Source of the DNA: CAZPZR01 sp964591105
GTDB lineage: Bacteria; Bacillota; Clostridia; Lachnospirales; Lachnospiraceae
Assembly (NCBI GenBank): GCA_964591105.1
Contig: CAZPZR010000007.1
Coordinates: 1 to 43,142 of the forward strand
Direction: 5' to 3'
DNA length: 43,142 nucleotides
In this document: in pieces, positions 17,693 through 24,323 of the stretch
Numbering within the stretch: the stretch's first letter is position 1
Layout of the letters: each line of letters opens with the position of its first letter
Notes under the pieces: generated by a model
Told to the model about the DNA's origin: nothing
The model's input: the letters and a program-made list of their open reading frames with translations, nothing else
Databases searched by the model: none
Program-made: the position numbers and the translations under genes

Positions 17693-19087
17693 CTATCCTA
17701 ACTTTTTCTTTTCATAGTCGCGCAGAGACTCTACAACTTTTCCAGACATTGGAAGAAGTGCAATCATGTTGAAGACTGTCATCAGTCCAATCCCTACGTC
17801 ACCAAGATCCCATACGAATGTATATGCTGCAAGCCCACCTACGAATAACATTCCCAGTGCAAAAATCTTATATGCAGTCTGAGAAATCCAGTTATCTCCA
17901 CACAGGTAAGCCACATTGGATCTCGCATAAAATAAAACACCAATAAATGTAGAAAAGCTAAACAATAATAAAGTAATCGCAATGAATACCACACCGAATT
18001 TTCCAAGGTGGAATTCCATTGCTGCCTGAAGTAAATCCATACCTTCTAAACCAGCCATCTGACCTTCCGGTGCTAATAACATCAAAAATGCTGTACAGCT
18101 ACAGATTACGATTGTGTCAACAAACACGCCAAACGCCTGCAAAAGTCCTGCCTTTGCCGGATGTTCCACATCAGCTGCTGCCGCTGCACATGGCGCAGAT
18201 CCTGAACCAGCCTCATTAGAAAAGAGCCCACGCTTTGCACCATTCATAATTACTGCACCAATTCCACCACCTGCAACCTGGCGAAGACCAAATGCCTCTG
18301 CAAAAATCCGTTCCATAACCGCTGGCAATGCACCAACATTTTTCACGATCACGAAAATCGTAATGAGGAAATATCCGCCTGCCATGATTGGCACCATAAT
18401 ATCTAATACTTTCACAGTTGCATTCTTACGAAGCACAATGATTGCTGCCACAATTACAAGCGCGATTGTTGTATATAATGGCGGAATCTGAAATGCATTT
18501 TCCATAGATGCTGTCACGGAATTGCTGATTACCTGGCTGATTCCAGCCCAACAGATCAATCCAGAAATTGCAAATAATACCGCAATCAGGCTGTATCGCT
18601 TCTTCGGATTCTTACAACTTGGTCTTGAGGTCATAAACGCATGAATATAATAAGCCGGGCCTCCACGGTATCCTCCATACAATGGATCCTTCTGCTTATA
18701 GATCTGAGCTAAAGTTGCTTCCGCAAATGCAGTAGACGATCCAAGAAGAGCAATCAACCACATCCAAAATACTGCTCCTGCACCACCTGCTGAAATCGCT
18801 GCGACAACTCCGACCAGATTCCCCATACCTACTCGTGTTGCTGTTGATACAATCAACGCTTGTAATCCAGAGATTCCTTTCTTATCGCCACTTTGCTTTT
18901 CCATAATGATTCGAATCATCTCTGGAAACTTTCGTACCAGAATAAATTTGGTTCGAATTGTAAAGAAGATTCCAACTGGCACTAAAATCAACACCAGCAA
19001 AGACAATCCCAACGTACTTCCTCCTGGAAGTGGAATTGTCACCAAATCTCCCCATAATAAATCATACACTTTGTAGATTAATTCCAT
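17693..19087 (-). CDS. Alanine (or glycine):sodium symporter, AGCS family
   Basis: A 464-residue membrane protein with about ten or more hydrophobic segments. Family-typical stretches are present: GVGNLVGVVAAISAGGAGAVFWMWL, GGPAYYI, NEAGSGSAPCAAAAADVEHPAKAGL and the CTAF/FVDT segment (each quoted in part). It imports small amino acids with Na+. The longest frame starts at 19174, but GAGGAG precedes the ATG at 19087, and a good promoter sits just upstream, ruling out the longer version. First gene of a probable operon with the radical SAM and HD genes. Confidence 0.93.
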   Translation of the reverse strand: MELIYKVYDLLWGDLVTIPLPGGSTLGLSLLVLILVPVGIFFTIRTKFILVRKFPEMIRIIMEKQSGDKKGISGLQALIVSTATRVGMGNLVGVVAAISAGGAGAVFWMWLIALLGSSTAFAEATLAQIYKQKDPLYGGYRGGPAYYIHAFMTSRPSCKNPKKRYSLIAVLFAISGLICWAGISQVISNSVTASMENAFQIPPLYTTIALVIVAAIIVLRKNATVKVLDIMVPIMAGGYFLITIFVIVKNVGALPAVMERIFAEAFGLRQVAGGGIGAVIMNGAKRGLFSNEAGSGSAPCAAAAADVEHPAKAGLLQAFGVFVDTIVICSCTAFLMLLAPEGQMAGLEGMDLLQAAMEFHLGKFGVVFIAITLLLFSFSTFIGVLFYARSNVAYLCGDNWISQTAYKIFALGMLFVGGLAAYTFVWDLGDVGIGLMTVFNMIALLPMSGKVVESLRDYEKKKLG

Positions 19088-19121
19088 TGTTACTCTCCTC
19101 TGCACTTTTTCACTATAAACT

Positions 19122-19150
19122 AGTATAGCGTTGATTCGAGAAAAGTGCAA
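19122..19150 (-). promoter_or_regulatory. Sigma-70-type promoter for the symporter operon
   Basis: On the minus strand, TTGCAC (19145-19150) and TATACT (19122-19127) are separated by 17 bp. The -35 box lies 8 bp beyond the stop of the VOC gene. Confidence 0.75.
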
Positions 19151-19157
19151 TGTATTA

Positions 19158-19547
19158 CTACAAAATTTGTCCAAATTCTACTTTTTCGTGGTTCGGTCCT
19201 AACACATTAAAGAATTTCACTCCACGTTCCCAGAATGGAAGGAACTGAATTCCATCATCCAGAAGTTCCAGCTTCTCTTCCTGTGCCAGTTCATACACCG
19301 CTTCAATATCATCCACATCAATACATACATGATCAATAGCACCATGCATTCCAGCAACTTCCTGACTTTCATATGTTTCGATAACCAGGTTCTTCTGCTG
19401 TAAGAAAACCACTCGATCATTTCCATTCATCGTATCCAAAGCAATTTCAAATCCAATCTTCTGGTAGAACGCAAGAGTAGCCTCCATATCCTTAGTTGGA
19501 AGTCCCAAATGCTGTAATCCTGTTACATGTTTTTCAAATTTACTCAT
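19158..19547 (-). CDS. VOC/glyoxalase-like metalloprotein
   Basis: About 129 residues with two beta-alpha-beta-beta-beta modules of the vicinal oxygen chelate fold. Likely metal ligands are His in GLQHLGLPT, His in GAIDHVCIDVDD and the Glu near the C-terminus (HEKVEFGQIL), plus the Glu in LVIETYES. The family includes lactoylglutathione lyase and many isomerases or dioxygenases, so the reaction is open. The ATG at 19547, behind AAGGTG, is preferred over 19577, which has no ribosome site. A perfect minus-strand TATAAT lies at 19617-19622 with only a poor -35 box. Confidence 0.8.
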   Translation of the reverse strand: MSKFEKHVTGLQHLGLPTKDMEATLAFYQKIGFEIALDTMNGNDRVVFLQQKNLVIETYESQEVAGMHGAIDHVCIDVDDIEAVYELAQEEKLELLDDGIQFLPFWERGVKFFNVLGPNHEKVEFGQIL

Positions 19548-19635
19548 CTTAATCCGCACCTTTCTAAAAAAATCCACAAACTAATCGTTAAGGCCTTGGC
19601 CCAACACTATAAAATCATTATACGGCACAAATTAT

Positions 19636-19664
19636 TTGAAATCCACACATAAAACGAATATAAT
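19636..19664 (+). promoter_or_regulatory. Plus-strand sigma-70-type promoter facing the structured repeat
   Basis: TTGAAA (19636-19641) and a perfect TATAAT (19659-19664) are 17 bp apart. Transcription would begin near 19671, which is exactly where the repeated sequence starts. Confidence 0.65.
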
Positions 19665-19670
19665 ATGAGA

Positions 19671-19694
19671 CAAGGGACAAATGGACACAAAGTG
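19671..19694 (+). repeat. Direct repeat copy 1 (24 bp)
   Basis: The 24 bases here, containing GGGACAAATGGACACAAAG, recur exactly at 19968-19991, 297 bp later. The copy sits at the expected transcription start of the promoter at 19636-19664. Confidence 0.95.
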
Positions 19695-19833
19695 AATGCT
19701 TGCATTCAGTTTCGTGTCTATAGGGACCGCAAAAACATGAGTAAGCAGCCATTTTCTTTTGAAAATGAGCGAATTACGAATGTTTTCACAGATTTTGGGA
19801 ACACGAAGTGTGAAAAAATCTGTGGTCTCTTTT
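19671..19833 (+). ncRNA. Candidate structured small RNA, unknown class
   Basis: Downstream of a good promoter lie three hairpins in a row: a long imperfect one at 19684-19718 (GACAC.../...GTGTC around GAATGC-TT-GCATTC), CATTTTC-TTTT-GAAAATG at 19750-19767, and CACAGATTTT/AAAATCTGTG at 19787-19824 with an inner ACAC-GAA-GTGT. The last is followed by GTCTCTTTT and could terminate transcription. I do not see the signatures of 6S, SRP, RNase P or tmRNA. A 69-codon frame (19738-19946) exists, but it lacks a ribosome site and looks unlike a real protein. Confidence 0.35.
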
Positions 19834-19967
19834 GCTCACAAGTGGTTGAAAGACCTTGGGACTCGCCCAAAATGAGCATAAAAGTGGGATGCTCATCCCA
19901 CGATATGCGAATGTTGGGCAGGATTGCGGGAGTGTTTCGCACGTAGCAATCCGTGTGGTATCATGAT
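19834..19967. other. Hairpin-rich non-coding stretch
   Basis: This part of the 297-bp unit holds TTGGG-ACTCG-CCCAA (19856-19870), an 18-bp near-perfect palindrome GTGGGATG-CT-CATCCCAC (19884-19901), and two interleaved pairings: TGCGAA/TTCGCA (19906-19911 with 19936-19941) and GGATTGC/GCAATCC (19921-19927 with 19946-19952). The interleaving would form a pseudoknot if transcribed. A weaker promoter-like pair, TTCGCA-17-TATCAT (19936-19964), precedes the second repeat copy. Confidence 0.5.
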
Positions 19968-19991
19968 CAAGGGACAAATGGACACAAAGTG
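19968..19991 (+). repeat. Direct repeat copy 2 (24 bp), ending at the assembly gap
   Basis: Exact second copy of 19671-19694. It is cut off by the run of N, which suggests that a further repeat unit lies in the gap and defeated the assembly. Confidence 0.95.
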
Positions 19992-20091
19992 NNNNNNNNN
20001 NNNNNNNNNNNNNNNNNNNNNNNNNNNNNNNNNNNNNNNNNNNNNNNNNNNNNNNNNNNNNNNNNNNNNNNNNNNNNNNNNNNNNNNNNNN
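19992..20091. other. Assembly gap (100 N)
   Basis: Exactly 100 ambiguous bases, a conventional filler for a gap of unknown size. The left edge is a repeat copy. The right edge begins TTTGCTCA, which also occurs at 19831-19838 inside the first unit. The missing part probably holds repeat sequence plus the promoter of the TetR gene. Confidence 0.97.
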
Positions 20092-20149
20092 TTTGCTCAT
20101 CAAATGCAAGCAACAACTAATACAAATTTAGATAAAGGATTTAACAACT

Positions 20150-20734
20150 ATGAATTATGAACCTCAGGACGACTTGCGCCAGAAAATCATGGATGTGGCG
20201 TGGGATTTGTTTTATCAAAAAGGATATGTAAAAACAACCGTTGGCGATATTATTGAAGCTGCTGGAACTTCCAAAGGTGGATTCTATTATTATTTTAAAG
20301 CAAAAGACGAGCTTCTCAACTCTCTTTACAGCTTCTTTGACCGAGAATACGAACGTTTCTATACCACGTTGGACAAATCACTTAACTGCGTGACACAGCT
20401 TCACGTTCTCTGCCAATGTGTATTTTACTTTATCGAAGGACGTGTAAAGCCAGAGCTTCTCGCAGAACTCTACCGTTCTCAATTAGCGAACAAAACGCAG
20501 GAACATTTCTTGTCTCCAAATCGTTACTACTTGAAGATTGTAAAAGCAATCATCACGGAGGGGCAATCACGCGGTGAAATTCGCAACGACATTTCTGTCG
20601 ATGCACTTGCTCACCATGTTCTTTTATTAGAACGCGGAATTCTGACCGACTGGTGTGTACAGGATGGGGGTTTTCCTCTCGGCTACGAAGGAATCAAACG
20701 TTTTGAACTATATACACAATTCCTCAAGGGATAA
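20150..20734 (+). CDS. TetR-family transcriptional regulator
   Basis: A 194-residue protein. The N-terminal helix-turn-helix is typical: DLFYQKGYVKTTVGDIIEAAGTSKGGFYYYFKAKDEL (about residues 17-55, quoted in part). The C-terminal ligand domain is helical and unremarkable. AAAGGA lies before the ATG. A terminator follows, so it is transcribed alone, but it points towards the two membrane genes and the amidohydrolase, and paired direct repeats overlap their promoter. It is probably their regulator, with a ligand related to the amidohydrolase substrate. The promoter lies in or near the gap. Confidence 0.92.
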   Translation: MNYEPQDDLRQKIMDVAWDLFYQKGYVKTTVGDIIEAAGTSKGGFYYYFKAKDELLNSLYSFFDREYERFYTTLDKSLNCVTQLHVLCQCVFYFIEGRVKPELLAELYRSQLANKTQEHFLSPNRYYLKIVKAIITEGQSRGEIRNDISVDALAHHVLLLERGILTDWCVQDGGFPLGYEGIKRFELYTQFLKG

Positions 20735-20742
20735 CTTATTTT

Positions 20743-20778
20743 AGTACTGTGTCGGCATATGCACAGTGCTATTTTTTT
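20743..20778 (+). terminator. Rho-independent terminator after the TetR gene
   Basis: Stem AGTACTGTG/CACAGTGCT (one G-T pair) with a run of seven T, 9 bp after the TetR stop codon. Confidence 0.85.
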
Positions 20779-20904
20779 CTCCAAGCAGACCAAAGTCTCC
20801 TTAGCACCCATTCAATTTCAATGTATTTCAAGCAAGTTAATTTCAGATTTCATCTATTATGCAAATCTTTTTTCAATTTTTTCGCTTATTCCACAACAAT
20901 TATA

Positions 20905-20946
20905 TTGATAATTACGTTTTCTAATGTTATAATTACGTCAACTAAT
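20905..20946 (+). promoter_or_regulatory. Promoter with two 18-bp direct repeats, likely TetR operator
   Basis: TTGATA (20905-20910) and a perfect TATAAT (20928-20933) are 17 bp apart. Two copies of ATAATTACGT-N3-CTAAT lie at 20908-20925 and 20929-20946, exactly 21 bp (two helical turns) apart, covering the spacer, the -10 box and the likely start. A protein bound here would block transcription of the following three genes. The rest of 20779-20904 is AT-rich with no gene that I can support. Confidence 0.7.
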
Positions 20947-20994
20947 AGAGACCGCGGTTTGCAAACAGATGTAAATGAATAAGGAGGGATTTAC

Positions 20995-21699
20995 ATGAAT
21001 TATACGGAAATATGTAATAGTGTCTGGATGTTTCTGTATGTAGGAGCATTGTTACTCGCTGTAATCTTACAGTGCCTTGTGTTTATGAAGAAAGCCTGGA
21101 AGCACGGACTAGAAATTGGGCTTAATAACGCACAGATTAAAAAAGGTCTTACCACTGGAATTACCATCAGTATCATGCCTACACTGCCTGTATTGTTAGT
21201 GCTTCTGTCTTTGATGCCACTGCTTGGAACACCACTTCCATGGTTAAGACTTTCCATCATCGGTTCTGCTTACTATGAAACATACGCAGCTACAACAGCT
21301 CTTGAATGCGTTGGTGAAGCTTTTGAAGTTGGAAGCTACAGTGCTGCTGGATGGATTGCTGCAGCATGGGTTATGACCGTTGGCGGAAGTGCCTGCGTAC
21401 TTTGGTCATCTATTACTATCAAACCAATCTCTATGATCTACGAAAAAGCGGAAAAGATTGATATGCGATTGGTACTTTCCATCGGTGCTGGATGTCTCGC
21501 AGGTGTAATGGCGTATGTATCTGTTTCCTATGGATTTAGTGCAATGTCAACAAAAGGTGTCGTATTTGGAATCAGTTTTGCAGTCGGTGCTTTACTTGTA
21601 ATTCTTCATAACAAGATGCCAAAAGCAAAATGGATGTCCGATTATTTGATGACAATCAGTATGCTGGTCGCGATGGCTGCTGCTTGTCTGATCTTCTAG
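20995..21699 (+). CDS. DUF5058-family membrane protein
   Basis: A 234-residue hydrophobic protein with about six transmembrane stretches, starting near residue 13. The segment with KAWKHGLEIGLNNAQIKKGL followed by TGITISIMPTLPVLLVLLSLMPLLG, and the WLRLSIIGSAYYE motif, match what I recall of DUF5058 proteins, whose function is not established. AAGGAGG lies 7 bp before the ATG. It is the first gene of the three-gene operon and is followed after 19 bp by a second membrane protein, so the two may form one transporter. Direction and substrate are unknown. Confidence 0.8.
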   Translation: MNYTEICNSVWMFLYVGALLLAVILQCLVFMKKAWKHGLEIGLNNAQIKKGLTTGITISIMPTLPVLLVLLSLMPLLGTPLPWLRLSIIGSAYYETYAATTALECVGEAFEVGSYSAAGWIAAAWVMTVGGSACVLWSSITIKPISMIYEKAEKIDMRLVLSIGAGCLAGVMAYVSVSYGFSAMSTKGVVFGISFAVGALLVILHNKMPKAKWMSDYLMTISMLVAMAAACLIF

Positions 21700-21718
21700 G
21701 AAAGGATGTGCAATTTTC

Positions 21719-22405
21719 ATGAATAAAGAAAGCAACTATCAAAAATGGATACATAAATTCGGAATCAGTTCCAGTTTACTACTCTTTGTTGCGATGACAG
21801 CATTTCCAATCACTGCCAGCGCAATCTACGGAATCTGGCCTGATTTCAAAGTTCTTTGGCCTGGATTTGTAGCAGTTATCCTTTTCATGGCTCCTTATTG
21901 GCCAGCAGAAACTATCGGATATATGTCAGTTATGGGACCTGGAGCATTATATATGTCTTATATTACTGGTAACGTAACAAATCTTCGTATGCCAGCAACG
22001 GTTGGAACAATTAACTCTTTAGGTGTAGAACCAAATACAGATGAATGTCACACACTTGCAATCATTGCTTGTGGTGCCTCTGTAATCACAACTGTTGTAA
22101 TCGTAGCACTTGGTGTTGTAATTGCAGCTCCACTTGCACCAGTTCTTGAGGCACCTGCCTTAAAACCAGCCTTTGACTACGTTGTTCCTGCTCTCTTCGG
22201 CGGACTTGTAGCACAGACAGTTCTGAAAGGTAAAAAACAGTTTTTATATTTCCTCGTTCCACTTGCAATCTGCCTGTTCTTCTGCTATTGCACAACAATG
22301 AACAGCGCATATTATATGCTGATTGCAATCGCAGCTTCTGTAATTCTGTATATATTAGATTTTAAAAACACTAAGAAAAAGGAAGCCGCTGAAACAAACG
22401 CATAG
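21719..22405 (+). CDS. Membrane protein, probable partner of the DUF5058 protein
   Basis: A 228-residue protein with about six hydrophobic segments (first at roughly 16-38, last at 195-215) and a charged C-terminal tail. A polar stretch in the middle (GNVTNLRMPATVGTINSLGV, then EPNTDECHT) stands out between membrane segments and may line a substrate path. I do not recognise a named family. It lies between the DUF5058 gene and the amidohydrolase gene with short gaps. The ribosome site (AAAGGA) is somewhat far from the ATG. A two-subunit carrier with the upstream protein is the simplest reading, by inference. Confidence 0.75.
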   Translation: MNKESNYQKWIHKFGISSSLLLFVAMTAFPITASAIYGIWPDFKVLWPGFVAVILFMAPYWPAETIGYMSVMGPGALYMSYITGNVTNLRMPATVGTINSLGVEPNTDECHTLAIIACGASVITTVVIVALGVVIAAPLAPVLEAPALKPAFDYVVPALFGGLVAQTVLKGKKQFLYFLVPLAICLFFCYCTTMNSAYYMLIAIAASVILYILDFKNTKKKEAAETNA

Positions 22406-22449
22406 ACCTAGATGTAACATTGAAAATACGAATCAAAAGGAGATTTATT

Positions 22450-23721
22450 ATGGATAAATTAACATATATTATTTGTGGGAAAATGTATAACGGTATCGAC
22501 CCTGAGTTCAAAGAGAACCAAAAGATTCTTGTAAAAAACGATAAAATTGAAGCTGTTGGTGCTGACATCCCATGTCCAGAATCTGCAGAAGTCATTGATT
22601 TATCTGATGCTACAGTTACACCTGGTATGATCGATGCTCATATGCACATGGACTACATCGACTGGCATACAATTCGCGAAGAAGTTTACACAACTTCTGA
22701 GGAAGCAAAGACAATCGCTTGTGTTCGTACTGCTCAGAAAACATTATCCAGAGGATTCACAACTATTCGTCATTTAGGTGGAATCACATCCAATGGTTTT
22801 GGTATTCTTGATGTAAAACGTGCAATTGAAAATGGATATATCACTGGTTCACGTATCGTTGCTGCACCTAGATTCTTATGTGGTGCTGGAAGCCATGGTG
22901 ACTTATCCCAGGGATTTGCAAGAAACCCTGAACTTTCTATGATCACACAAAACATGCGTCCTACACTCGGTGCCGGAAAAGATTTCTTTGTAAATGCTGT
23001 TCGCGAAGAAATTAAATATGGCGCAGACTTCATCAAGATCATGGCAACCGGTGGTTTCTTCACACCATATGACAATCCTGCACAGCAGCAGTTAAATGAC
23101 GACGAACTCCAGGCAATTATGAATACTGCTCATGAGTGGGGTAAAACAGTTACTGCTCATGTATATAGCGTAGACCACATGAAGAAACTGATTCAGTTTG
23201 GTATTGATGGTATGGAACACTGCTCACTGATGAACGAAGAAGTTGCTCAGATGATTATCGATAACGATGTCTATGTAGTACCTACCTTCTGTCCATACGA
23301 AGAAGCCGTACATTACGATCCAATCGCAATTCAGACAAAGCAGCCTGAATATCGCAGAAAACTGGAATATTATAAAGATGCTCTCCAGGCAGGACGTGAA
23401 GTAATTAAAAATTGTAAATGTAAGCTTGGCTATGGTACTGATATGGTTGCTACACATCAGAATTACGAAAGCGGATACGAATTCAAAGCTTGGATGGAAA
23501 GTGGCATGGGAACCTTCCGTACTTTACATGCAGCAACAAAAGTAAACGCTGAAATTCTTCAGTTAGACGATAAGATTGGTACTCTTGAAGTTGGAAAACT
23601 TGCAGATATTTCTGCTTGGAAACGTGATCTCATGACAGATCCATATGCACTTCTTGATTGTGCATTTGTTATGAAGGAAGGCGTTGTATACGAAACTGAA
23701 AAATGCGAGGAATTGGATTAA
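22450..23721 (+). CDS. Metal-dependent amidohydrolase, imidazolonepropionase/Xaa-dipeptidase-like
   Basis: A 423-residue amidohydrolase-superfamily enzyme. Metal and catalytic residues are all present: His-x-His in DAHMHMD (64 and 66), the likely carboxylated Lys in FIKIMATGG (196), His in TAHVYS (237), His in MEHCSL (257) and Asp in GYGTDM (331). The N-terminal small domain (NQKILVKNDKIEAVG) and the C-terminal GTLEVGKLADISAW are typical. It is nearest, by eye, to the group of cyclic amide hydrolases and N-acyl or Xaa-Lys/Arg dipeptidases. The exact substrate is unknown. The ATG at 22450 is chosen over 22420 because AAGGAG precedes it. It ends the operon with the two membrane proteins, so they presumably move its substrate or product. 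Confidence 0.9.
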   Translation: MDKLTYIICGKMYNGIDPEFKENQKILVKNDKIEAVGADIPCPESAEVIDLSDATVTPGMIDAHMHMDYIDWHTIREEVYTTSEEAKTIACVRTAQKTLSRGFTTIRHLGGITSNGFGILDVKRAIENGYITGSRIVAAPRFLCGAGSHGDLSQGFARNPELSMITQNMRPTLGAGKDFFVNAVREEIKYGADFIKIMATGGFFTPYDNPAQQQLNDDELQAIMNTAHEWGKTVTAHVYSVDHMKKLIQFGIDGMEHCSLMNEEVAQMIIDNDVYVVPTFCPYEEAVHYDPIAIQTKQPEYRRKLEYYKDALQAGREVIKNCKCKLGYGTDMVATHQNYESGYEFKAWMESGMGTFRTLHAATKVNAEILQLDDKIGTLEVGKLADISAWKRDLMTDPYALLDCAFVMKEGVVYETEKCEELD

Positions 23722-23741
23722 ACCCAACACTCTATTCTCCA

Positions 23742-23772
23742 ACGGGGGACTATCAAAATGATAGTCCCCCGT
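23742..23772 (+). terminator. Strong hairpin terminator after the amidohydrolase
   Basis: A perfect 14-bp stem (ACGGGGGACTATCA and its complement) with a 3-base loop, 20 bp after the stop codon. The following bases are only modestly T-rich (TCTCATGTCTGTC). Confidence 0.75.
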
Positions 23773-23907
23773 TCTCATGTCTGTCACTCGCTTGAATTTT
23801 CACACCTTAGATATGTTTACAAAGTTACTTGTTTCACTATACTGGGTTTACACCTCTGGTAACTCAATTGCTTGTAGTTTCAATTTGAGATGATAATACA
23901 AATATTA

Positions 23908-23936
23908 ATGACAAGCATATTTTTTCGTGTTATACT
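23908..23936 (+). promoter_or_regulatory. Sigma-70-type promoter for the selenoprotein gene
   Basis: ATGACA (23908-23913) and TATACT (23931-23936) are 17 bp apart, each one base from consensus, 36 bp before the ATG. Confidence 0.7.
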
Positions 23937-23971
23937 TTCTCTAGAAATTTCGCACTAGGAAAGGATCAACC

Positions 23972-24274
23972 ATGATTACACTAAATGATAATGCTTTGAA
24001 TTATATGACTCGTAAAGGGTTTCACAATATTGTTCTTTCCATTGAGCATGTTACCAGCTGATGTGCTCCTCCACGCTTGGAGATTTCGGTGGGATTCACC
24101 GAAAAGGATAAGGATGAAATGTTTACCGATGGCTATCTCGCCTTAACCGGTCCTCTCGGTTATGTCTACTATAAACCTGAGGGTGTTTGTATTGACGGCG
24201 ATATTTCCATCAACTACATGGAATATCCCTGGATTACCTGCTTTGAAGTGGAAGGAATTGTTATTGAAAAATAG
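23972..24274 (+). CDS. Small HesB-like selenoprotein with a Sec-Cys motif (TGA read as selenocysteine)
   Basis: A 100-residue frame runs from the ATG at 23972 (behind AAAGGA) to TAG at 24274, with one in-frame TGA at 24059-24061, codon 30, followed directly by a Cys codon. Read through, the product is MITLNDNALNYMTRKG..., then VTS-Sec-Cys-APPRLEISVGF, then a Gly/Tyr/Asp-rich tail. The N-terminus resembles HesB/IscA-like proteins (ITLxDxAL). I recall an NCBI family called CC/Se motif (seleno)protein that fits, but cannot check it. A hairpin suited to act as a bacterial SECIS element follows the TGA. The gene has its own promoter and terminator, and both halves have normal codon use, which argues against decay. 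No selA, selB, selC or selD lies in the window. The function is unknown; a redox or metal role is likely. Confidence 0.8.
24059..24104 (+). promoter_or_regulatory. Bacterial SECIS element and UGA (Sec) codon
   Basis: After the TGA (24059-24061) comes a perfect 8-bp stem TTTCGGTG/CACCGAAA (24084-24104) with the 5-base loop GGATT. Thirty bases separate the TGA from the loop, and the loop begins with GG. Both agree with the general bacterial SECIS rules as I know them (loop about 16-37 nt after UGA, with G in its first two positions). A smaller hairpin, CTCCA-CGCT-TGGAG (24069-24082), lies between. Confidence 0.75.
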
Positions 24275-24275
24275 A

Positions 24276-24318
24276 AGGTGCGAAGTCTTCAAAAACTGAA
24301 GATTTCACACCTCTTTTT
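24276..24318. terminator. Bidirectional terminator between the selenoprotein gene and rsmH
   Basis: A long imperfect stem (AGGTG...TCTTCA and TGAAGA...CACCT) is followed by CTTTTTATTT on the plus strand and by CTATTTTT on the minus strand. It serves the two convergent genes. Confidence 0.8.
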
Positions 24319-24323
24319 ATTTC

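Noticed and set aside
19738..19946. A 69-codon plus-strand frame in the hairpin-rich stretch
   Set aside because: No ribosome site, several overlapping hairpins and an amino acid pattern unlike a folded protein.
20749..20982. A 77-codon plus-strand frame between the TetR and DUF5058 genes
   Set aside because: It runs through the TetR terminator and the next promoter and has low-complexity AT-driven content.
24059..24061. Reading the TGA as a nonsense mutation in a pseudogene
   Set aside because: The frame is intact on both sides, promoter, ribosome site and terminator are present, a Cys follows the TGA, and a well-placed SECIS-like hairpin follows. Decay remains possible if the genome lacks the Sec machinery.
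24069..24082. Hairpin CTCCA-CGCT-TGGAG as the SECIS element
   Set aside because: Its stem is short and its loop is only about 12 nt from the TGA. The 24084-24104 hairpin fits better.
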